Assembly (NCBI GenBank): GCA_022606425.2
Contig: JAHDVF020000980.1
Span: forward strand, 620,001-684,000
Source: Lepidostoma basale
Taxonomy: Eukaryota > Arthropoda > Insecta > Trichoptera > Lepidostomatidae
Length of the DNA stretch: 64,000 bases
Reading direction: 5' to 3'
Program-made: the position numbers and the translations under genes
In this document: positions 41,701-56,700 of the stretch, in pieces
Numbering within the stretch: position 1 is the stretch's first letter
Layout: the number at the start of each line of letters is the position of its first letter
The notes under the pieces: generated by a model
The model's database searches: none
Seen by the model: only the letters and a program-made list of their open reading frames with translations
Told to the model about the DNA's origin: nothing

Positions 41701-44700
41701 GGCTTGCAAGCATTATCGTCTGGACAAGTAAGTATTTTCCCTTCCTAGCCACAATTTTGTATTGTTCATATTCTCACAACAACGCTCATCTATTCCTTTT
41801 ATAACAACTTATTTAGGGAAATGAGGATTTCATCAAAATATGGAATCATATTTTTTTTGTACTAGGGGATGCCGAAAATAATTCATAACTTTAATATACC
41901 ATTGCTGTATACATATCTACCAGTTGTTCCTTTGCTGCCCTCTTTCTTCTATGTTATCTCTCTATTGCTGGGTGAAGGCTTCTTCAAACTGTCTACATTT
42001 TCTTCTATCCTGCGCGAATCTCATCCATCTATTTCCCTCGACTGGAATTGTATCGTCTTCTTTTTTGGGGTCGACCGATGCCTCTTTCCTTTCCATGATT
42101 TCCACGTCAAGATTCTCTGTGGCCTTCTATCTGTTCCTGGCGACATAAGCTACTCATTTCCAATTTTTGGCAACACGGTCTGTCATTTCGACGTCATCCT
42201 TAATACATATGAATCATTCTTAATTTTGAAAATCATTTTTCATTTAAACGATGAAGTTCTGATGAAATTGGTATATAAAAAAATGTGATTATCATGGTGA
42301 GTATAATGAAATTAAAAATCTTGCGTAGGTGCGTGTCTTATGGTTTCCTCTTGATGATGTTGAATACATCATAGCAATCTCAACAACCGGTGATCGATGT
42401 GGTACTCTGAACAACATGAATAATTAACGAGAAGATGAAGGCATTACCACCGAAGCGTTGGTCGCATAGAAATCCATGATTTATGGACATGTCCATGATA
42501 AAAAAAATCAATTGGATACTATTTCTAACGAACTGTTTGTTCATATTTTTTATCCACTCTTCGGTTAGTTGGTTTAATGATTTTTTATTATTTATTTAGC
42601 ACTTGCGTCAGTCGCTGCCCACCGAGAAGTTTCCCCAACCAGGGAGGTGTCTGCTGGCCCTGCCACGAGTCCTGCGAAACGTGTGCGGGAGCAGGCCAGG
42701 ACTCCTGCTTGACATGCGCGCCTGCGCATCTTCGCGTCACCGATTTGGCAGTTTGCCTTCAACAGTGCCCCGAAGGATATTACGAAAGTAAGTACAAAAA
42801 CAAGTGAATATCACCCTTCATCAAGATTTTTTAGAATTTCTTGTCCCATTATTATCTCAAAAAGCTTTTGAATGTTTTCAGTATAGTAGTTATTGAAAAA
42901 GTTAAATACGAGGGGAGTTAGAGCGCAACCCTGTTGGACACCTACTTTTATAGTACTACATATCCATTTTTTACTTCCTTGGTGTAGACCTATGTGGTCT
43001 GTTCTTCAGAGGGTTGCTCCTTCGGTAAGATAAATTCTCAGGTGTCCTTCAATCTTTAAGGAGGCCTTCCATGAGGACGAGTCCCGTGAGGCTGATTATG
43101 CAGTACAATATAGGGAAGTCTGGTGGTGTCCATTCTTTGGACATGATCGTAACAGTCTCTTTTTTGCTGTCTACTCCGTCTTATAATATCTTCAACCTCA
43201 TATATCTTAAATTATTATTCTTCAAGTGCCCTGTCGGGTCCCCCCAACGTTGGCGATTACCTCGGCGAACCTGTCCTTGCCCTGCGCCGTTTGGAACAGC
43301 TCCTCCACACTTCGGATGCCGGTCCACTCCCTCGCGTTTCGTAGTCAGGACATTTGTCTCTTACTGAGCCCTCGGTTTCCCTTAATTTCCCCCTCCAATA
43401 TCAGTTGGAGAAGGTGGTACTTTTCCCTACGCAGTATATGATCCAGATGTGAATTATTTCGAACCTTGATAGTTGATAACAGTTCCCTGTCAACTCTAGC
43501 TCGCCTCAGGACTTTGGTATTGGTAACCATGTCTGTTCAGGGAACTCTGAGCATTCGGCGATGGAGCCACATTTAAAATGCTTCCAGCCTGTTCATTGAG
43601 TTAACTTTTAAGGTCCACGTTTCAGATCCATACAATAAAACAGACCACACATATAATAGCATTTGATCATTCTCTGGCGGAGTTTCAAGTTTACGTTATC
43701 ATTGCAGAAGAGTGATTTTATCTTATAATATCTTCAATATTTTATTTGTAGATTTCGACCAGAACACGTGCGTGCCATGCTCCGCCAACTGTGGGTCGTG
43801 CCAAGACCGTCCGGATATGTGCCTGTCATGTGACCACCACCTTGTCATGCACAAGAACAAGTGTTACGCCGCCTGTCCACCCTTCACCTACGAGACTGAA
43901 GACTACAAGTAAGATAATCTCTTTACATATTTAATCACTGTTTTTTGAACTTATTGTGATATTTTTGTTAACTTATTGTGATATAATCCAGTGGGTTGGG
44001 TAGTGATTTAGCCTCCTCTCAATCATGTTAAGCCGTAGTTTATGATGAACAGCACAACATGTGATACGCAGCAGCAACTTCAATTTTAAATACGAGTATA
44101 TGATTATTGGATAATTTTTTATTTATAATTTTTTTTATAAATATATTTTTTTTGATTTTATTTTTATTTTCATTGTTTATAAAATATTTTATAAATATAT
44201 TTCAATTTTTTTTTTATGCACTGTTTTTTTTTCACTTTTGAGTTTATTTTTCTTGATATCTTTCGAAGGTTTACACTTCATCACCGGGAAAACGATATAA
44301 ACTCGTTTATATCGTTCTCCCGATGATGAAGGTGTACGCATTCGAAACATATCGAGAAAAATAAACTCAAAAGTGAAAAAGAAACGTGATTCAATTTTTA
44401 AAAATCGTCATTATATAATTCCACAATGATAACGCCTTAAGTTTATCTTAAAAATAACTGGAATTCGATTAAAAATATTTTGAATATTCACAAGTGTTTC
44501 TAGTATACATTTTTTTTTTAATTCTACCGAAATGCATCTAAAAACAAAATCTTTTCTTCACATTTTCCGGTTTCATTGTGCACTTATAAATAGATGAGAC
44601 TTTAATGTCGAACAGATAGTGTCGTTCACAGCTGGTCATATTCCTTCCCTATACTTCTCTACATATTCCTATATTTTCTTCATTTATTTCATAAGCCTTC

Positions 44701-47700
44701 TGCATCCATTCATTAGCAATTTTTCAAATGTCACTAGACTATCATGTGGGTCTCCCATCGCTCCTTCTATCCTCTAGGAATATATATACTGTGCACTTTA
44801 TTTTAGTATTTATCGGAGCTATGGGAGAGGGGTCGTTTGAATTATTTTTCTAATATGGGGGCGTTGGCCCAGAAAAAGTTGGGAACTTATGATCTAAGGT
44901 ATATTTATTTGGTGTTCTTTTGATCCGTAGTTGTGCGTCGTGTCACGCCACCTGTGAGACATGCAACGGTTCCTCGGAGAGCCAGTGCATCTCGTGCAGG
45001 CCTGGTCAATACTCTCTCGACGGGAAGTGCCTGGCCAACTGTCCTGATCGATACTATGCAGACAAGAAGAGGAGGGAATGTCTCACGTGAGTTATCCGCT
45101 TCCATACTATTCCACGTAACTCGAAATCAGGTTTCATTCCAAATTTAAATGCAGTGTTTAAAGAAAACTGTACTTTGAGACAGTGAGTATACACTTTGAT
45201 TATATTTTGAGACAACAACGTCCACCTTCTTCATTTAAAAATGTTTTTAATATTTTAAACAATGCTGTTTTAATGATTTTTAACTGCTACCACTTTTGTA
45301 TTTTTTTCATTATGCATTTCCTTAATAACATTTATAATATAAATTTAAAAATAAAATCAGGTTGTCAATATGAACAGTGTGGCGGTCAATTATTCTGCAT
45401 ATCCCTTCAGAGAGATATTATGGTTAGTTTGTTATATAAATAATAAAATTATATTATAAATAGGCACTGACCGGTAATGATCTAATTTTAAATGATTTTA
45501 ACACATTATCTGCGGGTAGATTCCCACAAAGAAAACATTAAACTGTTTGTATACTTTAACATGTGATAAAAAAAATCACTAAAATTACCCGTAAAAATAA
45601 ATATTCAATAATTTATGTCTTGTAATCTTTCCCGCAGTGGAGTATATACAGATCTTCATATTGGCAAATAATATAATATAATTTGTATTTATCAATCAAA
45701 TTTAACTAACATTAACAATATTTTTATTATATTCACAGATGTCCGGTAGGATGCGCAACGTGCAACAGCGCCCTCTGTTTAATATGCGACCCTGAGTGGG
45801 TACTGAACAAGAAGGGAAAATGTGTCCCCGAAGGGAGCTCTCATTGCGATCAAGGTAAGATTATCTTATTTACTAATTCTCTTTCTTTTTTCTAAAATCT
45901 AGTTTAATTTAAAATTAAAAGATAAAAAATAAATTGCAGAATCGGCATATGCTTGAGAATTCTAGAAAAGTACATATCAGGATTAAAGTGTATGGCAGTC
46001 CATTTTGTTTTATCAATAATTCAATAACTATGTCATTGTATCGATTATCGTTCACAATTGTTTTAATTTCTGTAGCACTATTAATCTAGATTTGCAATGA
46101 AGTACTGATAAAGGAATTATACATTTATATTATAATATAATCAAATGTGTATTTTAATATTCTTTTTTTTATATTTACATCCTGTCAATCTGTTTATTGG
46201 GTAGAAATAGAGGATATGTTGCCATGATCTTATCTCGCAGTCGTCAATCTAAAGTACCGTTATTAATATTTGGATTAATTCCATAATGTTATATTTTTCC
46301 TCACATTTCTCAGCTTTGTTTCACTCAATTCAACGATTAAAAAATCAATGTGTCAAAACATAATCTATAACACCTCTCTTTTTCCTCTCGTAAATCTAAG
46401 AAGGGTGATAAAACTCTTAATTTTTTATACTTACTACAATATAGATTAATAGCGATGCAAAAAAACGAAATCGTTCGTATTCATCCCGAATCCCCATCGA
46501 TATAGAAAATAGTGTTATTCGTACTTGAAATTTGTCCGCGGAGTACGAAGTCATTGTCTGCGCAAGCGCGCATTCAATTAATCTTACGGCTGCGCAGTTG
46601 CGTTGGTGGAGAATTTGGTTATATACTAAATAACAGATACAAAGCAGTAATTTGTGAAACTGAATCATTTATACGAGCGAAAACGTATTTTTTTCTGATA
46701 GTTTTATTATATTTTATATAAATTAGAGTGAAACATGGCTTTCCTATTAATATAAATCAAATCGAGAATACTGAAGTTTTGATTTATATTAATTTGTAAG
46801 AGAATTTAATGATTTTACTGAAATCTCGTGATGTAAGTTCATTTTAAATAATAATAAAATTAAACGATATTTTTTTTTACTATTTCCATTTTTTGTCTTT
46901 ATTTCGTCTGCTATTGGTTTCGCCAGGTTCGCTGGCAGCAGTAGCAAGCCTGGCAAAACCAGTCGCAGTCGAAATAGTGGAATAGTTATTTAAAAAAACA
47001 TCGTTTTGTTCAATTATTATTTTACATCATCATTTAAGAAACGATATGTATGTGATACTTAAGTATTCTTTTATAATTTTCTTCCCCAGCCGAGTACTAC
47101 TCAGACGGCCACTGTAGAGGGTGTCACTCCACCTGCGAGACGTGTAATGGAGGAACCGAAAACAATTGCTTGACATGCGCATCGCCTCTTCTTCTTCAAG
47201 ACGGGACTTGTGTCGCTGTCTGTGGAGTGGGGGCATACCAAGAAGCGGGAAGGTAATAACTAACTAACTAAAAACTAACTTACCATCACGCCGTCTCCCC
47301 GAAGGGGTAGGCAGAAAGAATGGAACGCCACACTGTTCTGTCCTGACATACGTCTCTCGCTTCCTCTACATTCATACATCTTGTCATGCACGCACGTCGA
47401 TTTTTCCGACTCCTCACGTGACCGACATTCAATATTTGATTGATTTGATCGTGCCACGTTTTCCTCGGCCTTCCTCTATTTCTAGCTCCGTTCACGCCGT
47501 TTACATATACCTTCTTTACCATTCTGTCTTCACTCATTCTTTCCATGTGTCCAAACCATCTTAATGACCCTTTCCTTATTTTGTTCATAACACTTTCATT
47601 CGCACCACATTCACTTCTTTTACTTGCATTTGACACTCTATCATAAACAGATTTGCCACACATTCGTCTTAGAGATCTCATTTCTACTGCATTTATTCTA

Positions 47701-50700
47701 CTTTCATCCTTCTTTTGCCAGTTCCATGCTTCACTTCCATACATGTTTTAATGAACGTATATTAAATACATAAATTAGTACTCATAAAAGCAAAAAATAT
47801 ACATCAACTCATGATTTTTTTAATGTCTAATAGACATCTCTTCTTTAATGATAAAAGCAACAAAGAGATTTTTTTGTATACAACAGGTCGTTTGAAAGCA
47901 TTTAATGGCATAAACGCTGTTAACATGGCCATAACTGTTTTCTGCCCGTATGTCAGTACTCGGTTCAGTACAGTTTTTAATATTCGTCTTCTTTTGGTGC
48001 CTTGCCAGCTCCCCCCAACGTTGGCGATCACTACAGCAAAGGTATTCGCTATAGTGATTCCTGAAAAAGGTGACCAGAGTGGTTTCCCGTTGCCTTCTCT
48101 GGTGGATTTTTCTGTCGGGGTTACCTTCCCTTAGCTGGTTGAATCTTTTTTGGAGGCGCCAGAAACTCGCCTTTCATCCCCTCGTTATCTGCTGTGATCA
48201 CACGGTTATGAATGTGATCCCATTGCCCGGGGTTCGCGACAGGGACGCTAACGAGTTGGACTAGTCAGTAGTGTTGCGGTGGAATGCAACTGGGCGTTTC
48301 GCAGCATTTTATAGAATCACACCCTCCAGCAAGATGTGACTCGCCGCGACCCTATTGACAATTCGAACCCCCAAAAATGATAATGTTAATTTTTAATATT
48401 ACTGAATTTAAATGTACTACGTTATATATTTTGGTCCTCTGGTTGGCCTCCCCTTTTGGTTTATCCATCCATTAGTTCATGTTTGAACTGCAATAGTCTG
48501 GACTCATAACAAAACAATTTTTCGTCAGTAATTGCAAATGCCCTATTACATATTGTGCTTGTATGGAGCGTTCAATGGGTTAAAACTGTTTTTGTTTTTT
48601 AGATGCGCCCCGTGCTTGCACGCGTGCACAGCGTGCGTGTCGCGCCTCAACTGCACCGCCTGCGCGCCTGGACTCAAGTTGCAGAGCGGCGAGTGCAGAG
48701 CTTCCTGCGCCCCTGGATACTACAGCGATAGGGGTGTGTGCTCCAAATGCTACCTCAGCTGTCAAACCTGCGGGTGAGTATTTTATTATTATTATTTCTA
48801 CTTTATTCGTATTTCGGTTGATTAACATTTTTTTTCAAACGGTAATGAAAACCGAATGACTAGTGACGCGCGAGTTCATTCCTGTCACGACGCAAATATT
48901 TCGTGTACCTATACATTTTTTACTAAAGCTTATTACAATATATTATAATATATGAATGCTGGTTATTACATGAGTGAGAAGTGGTTTAAATATAAAACAA
49001 AGAAAAACACTACATTCTATTAGTTACATGTGCAATGTAACACGGGTTGGCATCTTTAGAGTGATGTTTTGATATTATTCAATCACTTTTCACAGTTATT
49101 GGCCTTTATGTTTAACACCAATTGCGATCAAAAACCAATTTTGACTTTTTACACTTCTGTACACACCTATGTAATGATCAGTCTTCAATTTTAATTTTAA
49201 ATTTAAGACTTTAATTTTTTAAAAATCCTTCATATTAAATATTTACGATGAAATTTTATATTATTATTAAGGTAACAATTAGTATGGATACTCAAAGTTC
49301 TAGTATTAAATAGCAGTAAATGTCTAGCATTTGGTAATTTCTTGGCTAGGCTAAACATATCATTCCCATAAAATATTAAAAATGATCAAAACAGATGTTT
49401 TCGTTCATGTTGATTATTTATAACGATGTTTTATACCATTGTTAGAGAAACATCAAATATGCAGACTCAAAATTCAGCACCGTTGATAAAGTGTTAATTT
49501 GACCCCGTTAGTCGAGTGTTAATCACATTTTTTCATCGATTTGAGTATTAATTTGACCCCGTAAGTCGAGGGTTAATCACATTTTTTCATCGATTTGAGT
49601 ATTAATTTGACCCCGTAAGTCGAGGGTTAATCACATTTTTTCATCAATTTGAGTATTAATCGAGGGTTAATCACATTTTTAATCGATTTGAGTATTAATT
49701 TGACCCCGTAAGTCGAGGGTTAGTCACATTTTTTCATCGATTTGAGTATTAATTTGACCCCGAAGTCGAGGGTTAATCACATTTTTTCATCGATTTGAGT
49801 ATTAATCAAGGGTTTATCACATTTTTCATCACATTTTTCATGAGTATTAATCGAGGGTTAATCACATCTTTTCATCGATTTGAGTATTAATTTGACCCCG
49901 TAAGTCGAGGGTTAATCACATATTTTTATCGATTTGAGTATATTAACCCTTTGTCGTCGCAGGGGCCCGAGGCGTGACCAGTGCGTCAGCTGCCCGGCGG
50001 GCTGGCAGCTGGCCGCAGGCGAGTGCCATCCCGAATGCCCGGAGGGATTCTTCAAGTCTGATTTCGGGTGCCAAAAGTGCCATCACTATTGCAGAAATTG
50101 CCACGGTGAGTGTTTTCAACATTATTTAATTTTTATTTCTTTCATTTAAAAAATTTCCAAAAGATGCAATTATATATTTTACATTATTTAATTATTTGTT
50201 TATGTTGAGAGCGTGTTCTAGAATGACACGCAAAGCGACAAATGAAGTATCGACTGGCAATCGACTTCCATTATTTTAATAGGTTTATTTTTAAAATTAG
50301 AATTAAACACTTTTAAAACGTTGTATAAAACCAGTTTATTTTGAGTCAGGAGTGCCAACCAGTTTCACTTTGTAACGAGCTTCGTCAGGGTTATACACAA
50401 AATGGTGTATAGCCCTGACGAAGCTCGTTACAGAGTGAAACCGGTTGGCACTCCTGACTCAAAATAAAGTGGTTTTACACAACGTTTAAAATTGTTTAAA
50501 TCTTATTTTAAATATGTCAAACCACCAAGTAATAGCTTCTTACCAAAGGTTTATTTTTTTATTATGTATCTCTTACTTGTGTCTTTTGTGTTTTGAAAAA
50601 ATAATTCTGTAATGCTTTTGATATATTAAAAAAATTAAATGAAAAGAAAAATTAACACCATCCAAAATATTGCGAGACAGCTGGACATCTGAATTCCAGT

Positions 50701-53700
50701 ACCAGGTTCTGAGAAATAGCAGGACAATGTACTAAATAAAGCCGAAGTTGAATTATAAACGATATGAAAACGAGAAAAAATACAAAAGCTTATTATAACT
50801 AAAACGCTTGACCCGGATATTGAAATAATATTCAGAATTAATAATGCACTTGCAGCAATTTAATAAAATTAAGAACTTATTTTCCAAAGATAATCTTAAT
50901 CTGAAACTCAGACAAAGAATGGCTATACGTAAATCCTTTCTAAACTGTAAAACTTGGACTCTGAAAGTGGCATTGGAGGCGTTCGAGATGTACCGTAAAA
51001 TTATCCGTATACCGTGGATCGATAATGTCAGTAATGCAGACGTACTACAGAGAACCTGAGCCAATAGAGAACTGTTGTCGAGTGTGAAGGTAAGACAGTC
51101 TTATAATCGGGTCATATGATTAGGGTAGAAAAATATCATCTCCTTCGGCTGATAATCATGGAAAAGAAAGTGGGACGGCGAAGAATTGGCTGAAGGTAGT
51201 TGTCCTGGCTGCGGATATAAGGGATTTTACAGGAATGAGGACTACTAAGAACATCGGAGATGAAGGTCCTATGAAAAAATACTGGAAAAACTCTCCGAGA
51301 TCGTGTCCGCAACGTAGACATAAGAAAAACTTGGCAAATAGAGGATATCGTTCAGTGGAGTAGATCCAGAAGAAGATACTGGAGGGACCATGTAGACCGA
51401 ATGGATGGTGTCAGACTTGCATATACAGCCGCTTATGGAATCCCCTCCGGACAACCTGGAAGACCGCTTGAGAGATGGAAGGACAGCTGGATCTCATCAT
51501 CCGACGAGATATGATTTCTGTGTCACAGATCGTCAGATCTATTAAAAGAAGAAGAAGAAGAAGAGAGTTGAGAACCTGTTCCAAGGTGAGCAGAATAGAG
51601 CGGCTTTCGCTACAGTGATCTCCAACGTTGAATGGACATGACACAGCATCAGTTGAATAAAATATTTATTCAAATGTTTTTTCTCGTCCTTTCGCAGGTG
51701 AGGGTCCTCTGAAGTGCACGTCCTGCCCTCCGCACTTCATGCTGGATGGCGGTCTGTGCATGGAGTGCCTGGGTTCGCAGTACTACGACACGCCTACGCA
51801 GCTGTGCCGCACCTGCCACGAATCATGCCGGTCGTGCTCCGGCCCCGGCGCCTTCAGCTGCGTGGCTTGCACCTACCCCCTCCGACTGGATAGGTAAGAG
51901 TTTTTTTTTTGAAATTCAAAAACATTTTTTTTGTTTTGTTTTAAAAAAATATTAACAATTTGAATTTAGATTTTTTAAATATATAACTGATCGTTTGAAC
52001 CCAAGTTATGTTTACCATTTGTTTTAGCTACTCATGACATGTGATGACTGGTCTATTTCTTTTTTATAACAACAACAATAACAAACCATCACGCCGTTCC
52101 CCCGTAGGGGTAGGCAGAGAGAATGGACCGCCAAACTCTTCTATCCTGGCAAACCTCTCTAGCTTCCTCCACATTTATACAACGAGTCATACACGCACGT
52201 CGATTCCTCCGACTTCTAACATGACCATTGGCCATTGACCAACCTTTAAAATTTGATTAATTTGGTCATGCCATGTTTTTCTTGGTCTGCCTCGACTCCG
52301 TACCCCATTTACATCATTAACGTATACTTTCTTAACCATTCTTTCTCCATTCATGCGTTCCATATGTCCGAACCAACGCAGCGATCCTTTCATAATTTTG
52401 TTCGTATAACCTTCTTCCGCTCTACATTCCTTTCTTATATCATCATTTGAGATTCTTTCGTATATCGTTCTACCACACATGCGTCTTAGAGACCTCATCT
52501 CTACCGCATTTATTCTGTTTTCATCCTTCTTCTGCCAGTTCCGTGCTTCGCTTCCATACATTAGTGATGGGACCAGAACTCCATTGTGAATGATTTCGTT
52601 AAAAATATGGTTGATTCAGTGTCTATATTCATTTCACAAAACGAATTAAATTTGTATGAATCCCATGCATTTAATAATTGGCTACGAGCTAAATAATTGC
52701 ACAATTTCGCGTTGTTAATTACGCTTGCAGTCGAGTTTCGCTCTGGTCGAGTGTTTGCCATTGAAAATCGAGGGTATTTGAGGAACCCATTGGGTATGAT
52801 TGCCGATTTGATTACTCTATCATGCATCGCGCCCTATTCGCGTGTGTGCCTTCAAACTGGAAAATTAATTATGAATTTCCATTCTGCTCTCTAAACACTT
52901 CAATGCGGAAAATAATTCCCTGTCGAAAATCGTTTTGTCGATTCCCGGCCGGGGCAATGTGATTGTCACACTGTCTATGGTCTGGTGTAGAATTCACGTG
53001 ACAATAAAATGGCGATAGATTTGCTACCTATCACATGACACGAGAATCACTATGATAGCTATAATAATATCCTTTACATCGATTTGGCTCATGCTGTCAT
53101 GATGTAAAGAGCGATTTAACAAAATAATAATAATAATAATAATTTGGAAAGAATGAATGAAAAAAGAATGGTAAAGAAATTATATGTTAACGATGTAAAT
53201 GGAACCAGAAATAGAGGAAGACCGAGGAAAACGTGGCACGATCAAATAAATCAAATACTGAATGTCGGCCATGTGAGGAGTCAGATAAATCGACGCGCGT
53301 GCATGACACGATGTATGAATATTGAGGAAGCGAGAGAAATATGTCAGGAAAGAAAAGTGTGGCAGGCCATCATTTCTGCCTACTCCTTTGGCGAGACGGC
53401 GTGATGGCTAGTTAGTTAGTTAGTTAAAATAAATCAGTAGATTAACTCTAGAAATCGTTGTATTTTTGCTGCTTCGGTGTAAAAATTTAATCCAAACATT
53501 CTGTCCAACCCGGTGAAACTGTGTAATGGTAAAATAGTTACTAACTTTGCATTACCTTTCGTCTTCAACTTGTACGCATTAAGACCAACATACAATCAGA
53601 CGCGAGTAAAACCTCTAGAAAGGCATAGACAGCGCCAAACTGGCTAATCTTAGCAAAACAGACTGCTGGTAGCAAAATCCCAGGAACTTGGAATAATATC

Positions 53701-56700
53701 GTCAAATAGTCTACATCTTTCTAAAATTTGTCAGACGTGGTGGTCGTAAGAAGGGCGGAGTGGGGAATGTAATGTAATTACATAAAGCGAGCGCTTAACC
53801 CAACCAATGACAAGTCATAAGTCTTGTAAACGCCTCAACCACCATATTCTGTTTCCAAAAAAAAAAAAAACAATTTACATCTTCGTCTCTATTGAGATAC
53901 AATTAATCCTCAATAAGAAATGTAATGAAAGTTTTTACAAATTGTATGAAATGTCTTTATTTTTATCATCTTTGGTGTGTTGTTCAAATTAATTGACGAT
54001 GTTAAACTTTCGCTTTCGCAGACTGAACAATCAGTGCGTGCCATGCTGTGCAGAGAACGCTCCTCCAGTGTCGCCCAATGCGAGCGTCGCGACGGCTGCC
54101 GGCGGCGCCCCAATCGCCGGTCCAGGGGATTGCTGCAAATGCGACAAGGAAACTGGTGAGATTTAACATAATGCATATTTGAAAAAGGAACTCACAATCT
54201 TTGGAAAATTTCATTCAAACTGTATTTAAGGATTTTTTTAATGTATTCAAATTAAACTTTCTTTAAAATTAATTTATCTTATTTTAATTTTAATCAAAGG
54301 AGAGTAATAATTTGTGATCACAAAATTAATTCTAATAATTAACATGAATGAAAACATATGTTTTCTAGTAGTTTTATTATAGTTTATGGGATGACATGTT
54401 TCGTCTTTCTAACGCATTATCAATGTTTTCATTCGTATTAATTATGTCAGCCTCGCTTATTTACTCTCTAGGTCCGTCTCCGGTCCATCCGGGACTGACA
54501 TTAACTGTTATTTCATTTACGAAAATCAAAGAGACACTAGGCCACATTTAATTTTCTATTTTCCCCCATTTCTAACCCCCGTACTTATAAATACAAACAC
54601 GTGATGATAAATATAAACAATAAAATCAAGCGAAAATCTTAAAATTAATAGTGTAAGGAAGACGGGACGCAATTGGAGGGTGGAAGGGAGTAAATAATGG
54701 GTTTAGGGAAAAAAACAGTAGAGCTAGTAGACAGGTGAAGAAGCGTTAGAAGTATTTGAGTAGAGTAGAAGCACTCAAATACAATTCCACAATGTTAACG
54801 CCTTACCGCTGTTAACCTTGCAACGATAATCTTAACATGAAACTCCGACTCCGACAAAGAATGATTAAATGTTATATATGGTATGTTCTACTATATGGGG
54901 CGAAACCTGGACTCTGAAAGTGAATGTAATGATCCGGTTGGAACCGAATGGTGCGAATGTTGAAATGGTCGATCAATTTAAATACATTGGCAGCATTATC
55001 ACTAAAGCGCTTGACCCGGACATTGAAATAAAATGCAGAATTGAAGTTAACTTGAAACTCCGACAAATAATGATTAAATGTTAAATGTGGTATGTTCTAC
55101 TACATATATGGCTGCGAAACCTGGACTCTGAAAGTGAATGTAATGAACCGGATGGAAGTGTTCGAGATGTGGATAAACCGCAGAATGCTCCGTATACCGT
55201 GGACCGATAGGGTCAGTAATGCAGACGTACTACAGAGAGCCAGAGCCAATAGAGAGCTGTTGTCGAGTATGAAAATTAGAAAAGTCTCATATTTCAGTCA
55301 TGTGCTAAGGGGAGAAAAATACCACCTCCTTTGACTGGTATTAATGGGTGAAGTGGAGGGACGTAGGGGAGTTGGTAGAAGGCAGTTGTCCTGACTGCGG
55401 AACATCAAAAAATGGACAGGAATAACAAGAGTTCAGAACCTGTTTCAAGTGACGCAGGATAGACATGCCTTTGATGCAGTGATCTCCAACGTTGGGGGGA
55501 CCTGACACGGCACCAGAAAAAGAAGAACGCCATCACTTTTGTAATTATCGCATTTTGTTTTTTGTTTTCCCAGGAGGTTGCCAGAACTCTTCGCCCGCTG
55601 GCAAACGGCGTATTGCCGTGTCTGCCGAACGCGCCGAAGCCTACCAGGTGCTGGGCTCGGCCGAGCAACCGGCTTACGAGGGCTCCCCCCAGGGTCCATC
55701 AGCCGCTCCGCTGCCCGCGCTATCGGCCATCACGGGCCTGGCGATCGCGGCGTGCCTCTGCATCGTCATGGCCTTTGTCATCATTTTCCTCGTACTGCAG
55801 GTTTGTTATCACTTCTCTTACTTTCGGCACGGGACTGGGGATTACATGAACCAATAGATTACAGATAAGAAGGGATGGGTGCACCCATTTCTTCAGACTT
55901 ATCAGGGAATTCCGTCATCTTGGAGGCTATCCATCTTTATGTTCCGGATGGTTATCTTCGACAGCGTCAGCACACACTGTTTTATCTCCTAGCATACATA
56001 ACCAACCTACCTCTGGTGATGCCGGTGGGGAGAGCAATCAAACCGTTGAACATGGTCGCTTTGGAGATCGATGTCTTTCATATTTGTGAAAGTACGTTCA
56101 GAACACAAATACTCTGGAATTTGGAGAGTATCTTGTATTCCTAATGTCGAACCATCTCTTATGCGTTCCTGGTATGATATATTTATTATATTTTACTTGT
56201 TCTCAATATATGTCTTAAACTATAATGTAATAAATGTTTGTAATATCTTTTGAGAAAATAAACTGATTTGATTTGATTTGATTTGATTTGATGAGCGAAC
56301 AGCTGGTGAAAGGGCGTCGCTGCGTCTTATAACAGCTTCAGGTCATCCGGTGGGTAATGATGTCGATTTTTATAGCACCATTTTTGTTTAAGATTCACTT
56401 ATTCTATTCATCAGGAAAAAATCTCCTCTCAAAAAGAAAAGTTTTAAGAGAAGTTATGAAAACTCCTTCATTGTTTTGATTAAAAATATGGTAGGCCAGC
56501 CTGTTCCACGCAGCTATAAGCACGATCCACGAAATTCAAAGCTCCTTGGCGCTGTGGAACCTGTAGTTTATTTATTGCGTTGGCTACCGAGGGTAACCGT
56601 CCATGTCCATACTATGTCCCATATAATTTTCCTCCTTGCTCAAAATACAAGTGTTTTCCTTTCCGAGCCCTCATCTGTTTCCTTCTTCTGACTCAGTCCT

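Noticed and set aside
41204..41752. 182-codon minus-strand open frame
   Set aside because: Exact antisense of the large Fur2 P-domain exon.
55562..55868. Two long overlapping plus frames over the Fur2 transmembrane exon
   Set aside because: Only the frame giving [13 protein letters not shown] and the hydrophobic helix joins both neighbouring exons in phase; the others are GC-rich shadows.
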